Positions 34,945 through 42,510 of a stretch of DNA of 64,000 nt are shown piece after piece. A program made the position numbers and the translations under genes. This stretch comes from Marinomonas sp. SBI8L. GTDB lineage: Bacteria; Pseudomonadota; Gammaproteobacteria; Pseudomonadales; Marinomonadaceae. Under the pieces are notes generated by a model. It had not been told where the DNA came from and did not search any database. It saw only the letters and a list, made by a program, of their open reading frames with translations. Where the stretch lies: assembly GCF_001624705.1 (NCBI RefSeq), contig NZ_JSEO01000003.1:248001-312000 (forward strand). Direction: 5' to 3'. Each line of letters begins with the position of its first letter. Within the stretch, counting starts at the first letter, position 1.

Positions 34945-36393
34945 TTAGTTTGCCGCTTGTTTTAACTGGACATCATCTGTTTGCGTTTGGTTGTTATGCT
35001 CTGTGGTGCTGGTTTTAGCTCTGAATAAGGCAATGCCTAAATAAGCTAGCAGAATAGAAAGTAGCGGGTTAAACCAGTTAAGTAGGGCATAGGGTGCGTA
35101 ATCTAAAACACTCACTCCTAAAGTGGAGGCAAAGAAAGCACCGCCTGTGGTCCAAGGAATCAGGGCCGTCGTTAAGGTTGCCCCTTCTTCTAGAGAGCGT
35201 GACATCAGGCTTCTATCTAGCTTGTGTTTATCATAGGCGTCGCCGAATAATTGGCCGCCAAGAATGATAGACATATAAGCTTCACCCATACTCATGTTGC
35301 CAAGGAAGCAAGATAGAATCGTTGTGGTTACTAGGCTGGCAGCACGTTTAACTCGGCTTAGAATGCTAGAGATAAGCACACGTAAAAATCCAAATTGGCT
35401 TAATATGCCACCTAACGCCAAGGCCATAAGGGCTAAAGATAAAGTCCACATCATGGAGGAGATACCGCCACGGCTAAATAACTTATCTAGTGTGCTAATG
35501 CCTGTTTCGAATGAACCACCAGAAAAGAGTGAATTGAGTACAGTGGTGAACTGAGCCCCTTGCATCAAGATAGCAATCAAAACAGCAACAACGGCTGCGC
35601 TCATCATGGCAACTTCGGCACTGATCTTTTTAAGACTCATTACCAGCATTACGACGAAAGGTAATAGGCAGATTAGGTTAATGCTGTAGGTGTTTTCTAT
35701 GCCAGCTAACATAGCATTAAGCTCTGACGCCGGTAGACCATGCTCGGCATAACTCATTCCCATGAAGGAAAAAACAACTAAGCAAACAAGATAGGCAGGG
35801 CCTGTGGTGTAGAGCATGCCTTTAATGTGAGTGTATAAATCTGTGCCAGAAGACATGGCAGCTAGATTGGTTGTATCAGAAACAGGTGACATCTTATCGC
35901 CAAAACAAGCACCAGAGACAACAACACCTGCCACTAGCGGTAATGGAATTCCCATGGCTTCACCTATTCCCATAAGCACCACACCAGCGGTACCGACAGT
36001 GCCCCAGCTAGTGCCAGTCGCAACCGACATAAAGCTGCATAGAATCAGACCAGCGGGTAAAAAGAGGGCAGGAGATATGATCTCAAGACCATAGTAAATA
36101 AGTGCTGCGACTGTGCCGCTTTGAATAAAGGCCGCAATCAGAACACCGATAAGAATGAAAATATAGATAGCAGATAGGGCGCCTTGTATGCCTGAGTTCA
36201 TGGCATTACGAATAGACTTAAAGCCATCTTGGCTGAGTTTAAGTGCGCTAATACTTGCGATTAAAAGGCAAATAAGCATGAGGCTATGTAAGCTAGCCTT
36301 TAAATAAAACAAGCCTACACCTATGACACACACTATGGCGCCAAAGGTTAGAAAGGATTGCCTAAAACTTGGACTTTGTAGCTGGTTAGACAT
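34945..36393 (-). CDS. NhaC-family sodium-linked antiporter
   Basis: A 482-residue membrane protein with about 11-12 helices. The NhaC hallmark ATGTSWGTVGTAG is near residue 126, and GACFGDKMSPVSDTTNLAA near residue 160. Family members exchange sodium for protons or, in some cases, for organic acids (malate/lactate type). With the downstream cupin gene and the divergent GcvA-like regulator, an organic substrate is plausible here; this is inference. Confidence 0.87.
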   Translation of the reverse strand: MSNQLQSPSFRQSFLTFGAIVCVIGVGLFYLKASLHSLMLICLLIASISALKLSQDGFKSIRNAMNSGIQGALSAIYIFILIGVLIAAFIQSGTVAALIYYGLEIISPALFLPAGLILCSFMSVATGTSWGTVGTAGVVLMGIGEAMGIPLPLVAGVVVSGACFGDKMSPVSDTTNLAAMSSGTDLYTHIKGMLYTTGPAYLVCLVVFSFMGMSYAEHGLPASELNAMLAGIENTYSINLICLLPFVVMLVMSLKKISAEVAMMSAAVVAVLIAILMQGAQFTTVLNSLFSGGSFETGISTLDKLFSRGGISSMMWTLSLALMALALGGILSQFGFLRVLISSILSRVKRAASLVTTTILSCFLGNMSMGEAYMSIILGGQLFGDAYDKHKLDRSLMSRSLEEGATLTTALIPWTTGGAFFASTLGVSVLDYAPYALLNWFNPLLSILLAYLGIALFRAKTSTTEHNNQTQTDDVQLKQAAN

Positions 36394-36481
36394 CTGGGTT
36401 CTCCCACTTTATTTTTATATTTAGAGAGCTAAGGCTAGCAAAAGAAAATTCTATCCCCTATCCTAATTTGCTAAACAACCT

Positions 36482-36497
36482 ATTAGAAAAAACTAAT
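36482..36497. promoter_or_regulatory. Candidate GcvA-type LysR site
   Basis: ATTAG-N6-CTAAT, an inverted repeat that contains the T-N11-A signature of LysR-family sites and the CTAAT core known for GcvA. It lies 6 bases before the lysR-type start and about 90 bases upstream of nhaC, so it could give autoregulation and control of the divergent unit. Confidence 0.5.
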
Positions 36498-36502
36498 GCT
36501 TT

Positions 36503-37438
36503 ATGTTTATTTTACCTTCATTTCAATCCTTAAAGATATTCGAATCTGCCGCTAGGTTAGCCAGTTTTACTAAAGCGGCTGATGAGCTAGGAATCAGTCA
36601 GGGTGCGGTTAGTCAGCATATTAAGAACCTAGAAATTAGAGCAGGTTTTGACGTGTTTGAACGTACTGGACGAAGGGTTATTCTCACCTCGTCTGGGCAA
36701 GTCTTATTAGATGCAGTAAAGCATGGATTAGGACATATTCAACACACTATTGAAGTTGAAAAACGAAAAAAGCAGGCAAATGAAATCGTTATATCAAGCC
36801 AACCAGGCTTTGCGATACGCTGGCTGCTACCGCGTATTATGGCTTTTAATCAGGCTCATCCTAAACTTAAAATCAGTGTGAATACGGTTACCAGCCCTTT
36901 GGATTTCTCTTTGTATCATGCTCAAGCTGGGCTCTATTATGGCTCGAAAGAGATTAAAGCAGGTGAGACGGAGAAGCTGTTTGATGAGCACCTGATTCCT
37001 GTTTGCTCAGCTAAGTTTGCAGAGCAGCATAAGTTACAGCCACCGTTGAATAAAAAACAACTTGAGAAGTTGGTTAACTTGCCGTTATTGGGTGATTTAA
37101 GCCCAGTACCACCGCCTTTTGACGATACTTGGTCCTATTGGGCTAAAGCAGTCGGAATCGATTTGTCGCTGGATCATATTGATCGACAATCCCAGTCTAA
37201 TATCACTCTGCAACTGGCTGAATTAGGTCATGGGATAGCGATAGGGCGAACCTCGTTAGTAATGGATGCGATTCAGGCTGGCAGTTTGATTGCTTTAACT
37301 CAGGCTGAGGTGAAGAACCCTTGTTATTACCAATTAGTCTCTAATCCCGCCATGCCAAAAAACAAAGCATTGAACACCTTTGCAGCTTGGCTTGAAGTGC
37401 AATCAAAAGAGATAAATGAGTTTAAGTTACTGATTTAA
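36503..37438 (+). CDS. LysR-family regulator, GcvA-like
   Basis: A 311-residue regulator with a winged helix-turn-helix at residues 5-62 (LPSFQSLKIFESAARLASFT, then ELGISQGAVSQHIKNLE), the sequence type of GcvA/AmpR/DsdC. The C-terminal ligand-binding domain follows. It is divergent from the nhaC-cupin pair, the usual arrangement for a LysR activator and its target. The ligand is unknown. Confidence 0.88.
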   Translation: MFILPSFQSLKIFESAARLASFTKAADELGISQGAVSQHIKNLEIRAGFDVFERTGRRVILTSSGQVLLDAVKHGLGHIQHTIEVEKRKKQANEIVISSQPGFAIRWLLPRIMAFNQAHPKLKISVNTVTSPLDFSLYHAQAGLYYGSKEIKAGETEKLFDEHLIPVCSAKFAEQHKLQPPLNKKQLEKLVNLPLLGDLSPVPPPFDDTWSYWAKAVGIDLSLDHIDRQSQSNITLQLAELGHGIAIGRTSLVMDAIQAGSLIALTQAEVKNPCYYQLVSNPAMPKNKALNTFAAWLEVQSKEINEFKLLI

Positions 37439-37448
37439 AATATAAAGT

Positions 37449-37486
37449 AAAAAACGCCATGACAGGGCAGTGTCATGGCGTTTTTT
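37449..37486. terminator. Strong bidirectional terminator between lysR gene and dctM
   Basis: Perfect 16-bp stem with core ACGCCATGACA/TGTCATGGCGT, six A before and six T after, and loop GGGCAG. The genes on either side converge, so it serves both. Confidence 0.95.
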
Positions 37487-37543
37487 ATCTTCACTTGTTG
37501 GCTCCTTTTGTTAAGAAGCCATTAGTTAGATTGTTTAATGGGG

Positions 37544-39157
37544 CTAATTGATTAGCTCTGGCCCCATAATGCTGTAAGGCAAGTAAGTTGATAGCGCTGG
37601 AACATAAGTTACTATGATCAGGAATACCATTAGTACAGCAACGAATGGCATAGCCGCTCTTACGACTTGTGCCAGACTCATACCGGTAATACCTGAGGTC
37701 ACAAAAAGGTTGAGGCCGATAGGCGGCGTGATCATACCTATTTCCATGTTCACTACCATGATAATACCTAGGTGGATTGGGTCTATGCCAAGTTGCATCG
37801 CAATTGGGAAGACAACCGGTGCCACGATCACTAATAGGCCAGATGGCTCCATGAACTGACCACCAATCAAGAGAAGTACGTTGACAGCAATCAAGAAGGT
37901 GAACCAGTTAAAACCAACACCTAGCATCCATTCAGTAATCATTTGCGGAATACGTTCAGAAGATAGGGTATGAGCAAATAATAGAGCGTTGGCAATAATG
38001 AACATCAGCATGATGGTGGTTTTTGTACCATCTAGCATTACCTTACGAGACTCACCACCAAACAAGGCAGGGAAAAAAGCGCGCCCCATTTGACCTAGGT
38101 TACGTGCCCAGATAGGTAGGCCTGCTAACAAACATTTGAACAAAGGTGCATTAATCGCATGACCACGTTTGTAAATGTAGAAAATAGCGAGAGCGACACC
38201 CATGATTAGGCCCCAAATAGCACGATCACCAGAGGTAATAGTTTCGCTATCTGCAAGTGCGAAGAAGGATAGGATCTCCCATACTAAGAAGAAAGAGACA
38301 CCATAAACACTACCATTAAAGCCAACACGGGCAATGGCAGAGTCTGATTCTTCTACCCAAGGGGTATTTTTAAGAGGCCCCATATCACGGTAAACAAAAA
38401 GTGCGATAAAGATAGAGTAAACCGCAGCAACGACCGCGGCTTCTGTTGGTGTGAAAACACCACCATAAATACCGCCCATGATGATAACGACTAGGAACAA
38501 GCCCCAACCCGCTTCTTTACCACCGCGTACAATATTGCCAAAACCTTTCCAAGGCTCTGCCGGTAGGCCTTTAATACGAGCAACCACATAGATAGCTAGC
38601 ATCAACATACCGCCTGCTAATAGACCAGGGAAGACACCCGCTAGGAACATACGACCAACAGATACGTCAGTTGCAGCAGCGTACACTACCATTACGATAG
38701 AAGGTGGGATCAAAATACCCAAGGTACCTGCGTTGGCGATAACACCAGAGGCGAACTCTTTTGAGTAACCCACTTGGCGCATACCGGCAATAGCGATGGT
38801 ACCGATAGCCACTACGGTTGCTGGCGATGAGCCTGATAAAGCAGCAAACATCATACAAGCGAGTACCGATGCCATTGCCAAGCCACCACGGAAGTGACCA
38901 ACAGCGGCAATCGCAAAGTTGATCAAGCGTTTTGCCACACCACCTGTAGACATAAAAGACGATGCCAAGATGAAAAACGGGATTGCAAGTAAGGTGTAAT
39001 GCTGGCCTGCTCCAAATAAGGATAGGGCGATTGATGATAATGAATCGTGAGAGAAAAAGGTCACGAATAAGATAGAAGATAGACCTAAAGATATACCTAC
39101 AGGTACCCCGATAAAGAGTAACCCTAGCACTAGGCCAAATAAAATTAATGATTCCAC
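37544..39157 (-). CDS. dctM: TRAP transporter large permease DctM, extended form
   Basis: A 537-residue DctM-type permease; the classical protein is about 425-430. It has the family sequences ALSGSSPATVVAIGTI near residue 105, GILIPPSIVMVVYA near residue 147, GGVFTPTEAAVVAAVY near 232 and IGMITPPIGLNLFV near the C terminus. An insert of about 110 residues (roughly 262-375) with two extra hydrophobic helices lies after the FTPTEAA region. With DctP and DctQ it imports C4-dicarboxylates using the sodium gradient. It is the last gene of dctPQM. Confidence 0.92.
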   Translation of the reverse strand: MESLILFGLVLGLLFIGVPVGISLGLSSILFVTFFSHDSLSSIALSLFGAGQHYTLLAIPFFILASSFMSTGGVAKRLINFAIAAVGHFRGGLAMASVLACMMFAALSGSSPATVVAIGTIAIAGMRQVGYSKEFASGVIANAGTLGILIPPSIVMVVYAAATDVSVGRMFLAGVFPGLLAGGMLMLAIYVVARIKGLPAEPWKGFGNIVRGGKEAGWGLFLVVIIMGGIYGGVFTPTEAAVVAAVYSIFIALFVYRDMGPLKNTPWVEESDSAIARVGFNGSVYGVSFFLVWEILSFFALADSETITSGDRAIWGLIMGVALAIFYIYKRGHAINAPLFKCLLAGLPIWARNLGQMGRAFFPALFGGESRKVMLDGTKTTIMLMFIIANALLFAHTLSSERIPQMITEWMLGVGFNWFTFLIAVNVLLLIGGQFMEPSGLLVIVAPVVFPIAMQLGIDPIHLGIIMVVNMEIGMITPPIGLNLFVTSGITGMSLAQVVRAAMPFVAVLMVFLIIVTYVPALSTYLPYSIMGPELIN

Positions 39158-39187
39158 AACGAGCTCCTTAGCCGCAAGTTAGATAGG

Positions 39188-39865
39188 TTAGTCTTTTAAA
39201 ACGTCTTTATTTTCTTCAACCAGATCTTGTGCTTCGTGACCACTGATCAGCATCTCTCTTTCGCCTTTATAAATGGCAACGAAAGCTTGAATCGAGCGGA
39301 AGCAAAGCATTGCTAAACTTATGGGTAAGATCACCAAGACTAACCAGCGGTGAACACGGGGTTTAATGTCTAATAACTCTTGTAGGAATACAGGGTATCT
39401 CAGTTCTTCAGAGCCAATGCCAATTTTGAACATCTTGCTCCAATATTCGATGGCGCCGCCTCTTACTTCAACATTCAGTAGAGTCAGCCAAGTAGAATCT
39501 AGCAGGATAAAACCATACATCATGGCTGCGAATGCACCAGTGAGGGATAGAAATTTGCGGGTTTTCGATGGCACCGCATTGAGAACAATATCCACACCTA
39601 GGTGTAAGCCGGTTTTAATACCATAACTCATGCCCAAAAGGATCAGCCAAGAAAACGCGATCGTGGTAAATTCAAGTGCTGCATGCCAGCCAGTATTAAA
39701 GCCATAACGGGCAATAACCTGTCCAAACGAAACGAGCATGATGGAGGTAATAACCAAAACCATGAGGTTTTCTTCAGCCTTATCCACGGCGTTAGGATAG
39801 CGCTTCTCTAATCCCCAGAGAATCAGAATAAATAGTAATAGATAAAAGTGTGGCCAATATGCCAT
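39188..39865 (-). CDS. dctQ: TRAP transporter small permease DctQ
   Basis: A 225-residue protein with four main membrane helices (a start at FYLLLFILILWGL, NLMVLVITSIMLVSFGQVIARY, FTTIAFSWLILLGMSYGIKTG and a C-terminal helix) as in DctQ. It forms a complex with DctM and lies 30 bases before it. It is separated from dctP by 177 bases with a strong hairpin, so dctQM may be made at a lower level than dctP. Confidence 0.9.
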   Translation of the reverse strand: MAYWPHFYLLLFILILWGLEKRYPNAVDKAEENLMVLVITSIMLVSFGQVIARYGFNTGWHAALEFTTIAFSWLILLGMSYGIKTGLHLGVDIVLNAVPSKTRKFLSLTGAFAAMMYGFILLDSTWLTLLNVEVRGGAIEYWSKMFKIGIGSEELRYPVFLQELLDIKPRVHRWLVLVILPISLAMLCFRSIQAFVAIYKGEREMLISGHEAQDLVEENKDVLKD

Positions 39866-40003
39866 GACAGTCTCCAGACTCGTATTCAGATAGACGGTAA
39901 CTTAAAACGGACCTTACCCCACGGATCGAGTCAGCATGGGATAGGGCCAAAAGGAGTGTACTCTCAGAGCTTTATGGAGATAAAACAGTACACAAAACTG
40001 GGC

Positions 40004-40033
40004 GATAGGCGGGAGATGAGGGCCCCACCTATC
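40004..40033 (-). other. Hairpin between dctP and dctQ
   Basis: On the minus strand GATAGGTGGG pairs with CCCGCCTATC (one G-T pair) around a 10-base loop, 10 bases after the dctP stop. No T-run follows. It looks like an mRNA-stabilising hairpin that keeps the dctP part abundant. Confidence 0.6.
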
Positions 40034-40042
40034 AGTAGCAGC

Positions 40043-41035
40043 TTAGGATTCAGCTGCGGCTTTGACTAGGTCTTTACCAATGTATTGGTCAAATTGAGAC
40101 CAAACTGGCTTCATAGTATCAACCCATTCTTGACGCTGTGCTGGTGTAAGGGTGTTAATCTTACCGCCTGCCTTCAAGATGTTGGCACGGTTAGCCGCTT
40201 CTTTCGCTTTAACCGATTGGTTTGCTTCTTGAGTCACATCATTAGCAATTTGCATGAATTGAGCACGAGTACTGCTATCTAGGCTGTCTAGGAACTCAGA
40301 AGACGTCATGAACAAGTAAGCTAATAGCTGGTGGTTGGTTTCAGTCACACTGTCTTGTACTTCAAAGAATTTTTTAGTGTAAATGTTAGACCAGGTGTTT
40401 TCTTGACCGTCTACAACGCCTGTTTGTAGCGCGCCGTATACTTCAGAGAAAGACATCGCCTGTGGAGAAGCACCCATTGCAGAAATCATTTGTTTAGCAA
40501 CATCAGAAGTTTGTACGCGGAACTTTAAACCTTCAGCATCACTTGGTACTTCTAGCTTTTTGTTAGCAGAGAAGTATTTCATGCCAGACATCCAGTAGCC
40601 TAGACCAACAAAGCCTGCATACTCATCCATCTCAGTTAGCAATTCTTTACCTTCTGCAGATTGAGTGAAACGAATCGCATGGTCCATATCTTTAAAGATG
40701 AAAGGTAGGTCGAAAACACCGTATTTATCTGTATAAGAACCGAATTTAGATAGAGATGGCGCTAATAATTGAACATCGCCAAGTAACAGTGCTTCAAGCT
40801 CTTTACTATCACCAAACAGCGTTGAGTTTGGATAAAGTTCTACACATAGTTTGCCGTTCATTTCTTTGTTAACACGTTCAGCGAACTTGTTAGATGCAAC
40901 CACTTTAGGGTGAGTTGTACCGCCCGTTACATGGCTAAATTTAACAACGCGTTCACCTGATTCACAGCTAGCTTGAGCGCCAGTGGCAGCAAGTGTTAGA
41001 ACAGCGGCAGAAAGAGCAAGATTAAATTTTTTCAT
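40043..41035 (-). CDS. dctP: TRAP dicarboxylate-binding protein DctP
   Basis: A 330-residue periplasmic binding protein with the signal peptide MKKFNLALSAAVLTLAATGAQA. The mature part has the DctP family pattern: KFSHVTGGTTHPK at the start, ELYPNSTLFGDSKELEALLLGDVQ, LKFRVQTSDV with the substrate-binding Arg, and GVVDGQENTWSNIYTKKFFEVQ. It captures succinate, malate or fumarate for DctQM. It is first in dctPQM and is preceded by a sigma-54 promoter. Confidence 0.94.
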   Translation of the reverse strand: MKKFNLALSAAVLTLAATGAQASCESGERVVKFSHVTGGTTHPKVVASNKFAERVNKEMNGKLCVELYPNSTLFGDSKELEALLLGDVQLLAPSLSKFGSYTDKYGVFDLPFIFKDMDHAIRFTQSAEGKELLTEMDEYAGFVGLGYWMSGMKYFSANKKLEVPSDAEGLKFRVQTSDVAKQMISAMGASPQAMSFSEVYGALQTGVVDGQENTWSNIYTKKFFEVQDSVTETNHQLLAYLFMTSSEFLDSLDSSTRAQFMQIANDVTQEANQSVKAKEAANRANILKAGGKINTLTPAQRQEWVDTMKPVWSQFDQYIGKDLVKAAAES

Positions 41036-41171
41036 TTTTATTAGACTCCGACAGGGTACTTATTATTGTTTGTCTGTGTGACTTAACAGAGATTCATCGT
41101 CTCTTTTAAGTTGTTAATGCCTTAACTATGAGATTAATGGCATACAAGTTTCTGTGTTACGGAGCTGATAT

Positions 41172-41188
41172 AGCAGAAAGGGTGCCAA
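41172..41188 (-). promoter_or_regulatory. Sigma-54 promoter of dctPQM
   Basis: Reading leftwards TTGGCACCCTTTCTGCT carries the -24 GG and -12 GC elements exactly 10 bases apart, matching the sigma-54 consensus. Transcription would start near 41161, about 125 bases before dctP. This fits activation by DctD. Confidence 0.85.
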
Positions 41189-41302
41189 CTTTTGCTTTTG
41201 TTTTTAACTTGTTGAATATTAAGGGTATTTTTATTTTTTGTTAGAGATGAGGAAAAGCATAGCTTTAGCTATTGGGGGTAATATGACTCATGGAAAAATA
41301 CG

Positions 41303-41324
41303 TATGGGTGGAATTTCACCCATA
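41303..41324. promoter_or_regulatory. Upstream site 1 (candidate DctD enhancer)
   Basis: TATGGGTG-GAATTT-CACCCATA, an 8-bp perfect inverted repeat about 120 bases upstream of the sigma-54 -24 box. It contains the GGGTGGAATT core shared with site 2. Confidence 0.55.
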
Positions 41325-41480
41325 ACCATTATTTATCTTCATTCACCTTTTGTGGCGATAGTAAGCTCATGAAATATAAGAATAAAATTTAAATAAGCAA
41401 AGAGTTTTAGCTAATTTAATGTAAATGACATACTTGATTTAGAGATTAAAATACTTGGTTTTTATCTCATTCTAAAAAAA

Positions 41481-41495
41481 GGGGTAATTCCACCC
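41481..41495. promoter_or_regulatory. Upstream site 2 (candidate DctD enhancer)
   Basis: GGGTGGAATTACCCC on the minus strand, sharing GGGTGGAATT with site 1 and roughly symmetric. It is about 300 bases upstream of the dctP sigma-54 promoter and 190 bases before the divergent binding-protein gene, so it might serve either. Confidence 0.5.
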
Positions 41496-41687
41496 AAATA
41501 CTAATTAATTATTTAAAAACAAAAGGTTATCTTTAAATAAGCTAAGGTTAGAATGATAAAAGGTAGAAAAGTGAGTTCTTATCAATAAAATGTGGTTTAT
41601 TTACATAATTAAGTCATTTATCTTTAATAACTTATCTATAAATTAGCTATGCTAAGTAAAATAAAAAATATTTATGATGGGTTTCCT

Positions 41688-42461
41688 ATGAAAGCTCTTT
41701 CTGTATTATCTCATTTATTTTCTGGTTTTAAAAAATCTGGCCTGATACTAACTTTCCTTGTTTTTAGTCTCTCTACTCCTATTAAAGCTGCACCTTTGGT
41801 GTTTTTGGCAGATCATTTCCCTCCCTACGAATTTGCTAACCCTATGGGCAAGGCCTTGGGCTTTGATGTAGAAGTTATCGATAAAATTTTCAAAGATATA
41901 AATCTTGATGCTCAGTTTAAATTTGTACCTTGGAACCGTGTCATTAATACGGTTAAAAAGGGGGAGGCTGCAGGTTATTTCTCTTGTGCTTATAAACCAG
42001 AGAGAGAAGCCTATTCCTATTATTCAGATGTTTTAAGTACTGCCACACAAGGTATTATCGTAAAGCGTGGTTTTGATGTGTCTGGTATCCGTTATGTTTC
42101 TGATCTTAAAAGGTTGAAAATTGGATCTGTAGAAGGTTATGCCGCGAACCAGTACTTAAAATATGCCGGGATAGCGTTTGAGAAGATAGGCCATATTAGT
42201 AATGCCTTTCCTATGTTATCGCGAGAAAGGTTTGATGCCTTATTTTTAAGTTTAGAAGCGGGGATGTATTTGGCCTCTGAGGCAGGGCTAAGTGATCAAC
42301 TTGCTTATATTCCGATGCAAGATATCCCTGTGAGAAAGTATTACCTCTGCTTTAGTAACCAGCTTGAAAACCATAAAGAAATCGCAGAGAAGTTTAATAA
42401 AAAGTTAGCTGAATTCAGAGAAGATGGTACTTATGAAATGATTCATGACAGGTACCGTTAA
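41688..42461 (+). CDS. Family-3 solute-binding protein without transporter partners
   Basis: A 257-residue secreted protein of the SBP_bac_3 fold. The signal peptide ends near STPIKAAP; the mature part begins LVFLADHFPPYEF, followed by GFDVEVIDKIF, typical of amino-acid binding proteins. The ATG at 41688 gives a normal signal sequence; an in-frame ATG at 41649 would lengthen it. No permease or ATPase is near. Such orphans often serve as sensors or as parts of chemoreceptor systems. It is divergent from dctPQM, with the two GGGTGGAATT sites in between. Confidence 0.78.
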   Translation: MKALSVLSHLFSGFKKSGLILTFLVFSLSTPIKAAPLVFLADHFPPYEFANPMGKALGFDVEVIDKIFKDINLDAQFKFVPWNRVINTVKKGEAAGYFSCAYKPEREAYSYYSDVLSTATQGIIVKRGFDVSGIRYVSDLKRLKIGSVEGYAANQYLKYAGIAFEKIGHISNAFPMLSRERFDALFLSLEAGMYLASEAGLSDQLAYIPMQDIPVRKYYLCFSNQLENHKEIAEKFNKKLAEFREDGTYEMIHDRYR

Positions 42462-42510
42462 TCGAAATAGTTTTCTAGTTGTTGAATGATCGAGAAAGAT
42501 AAAGTTGAGC

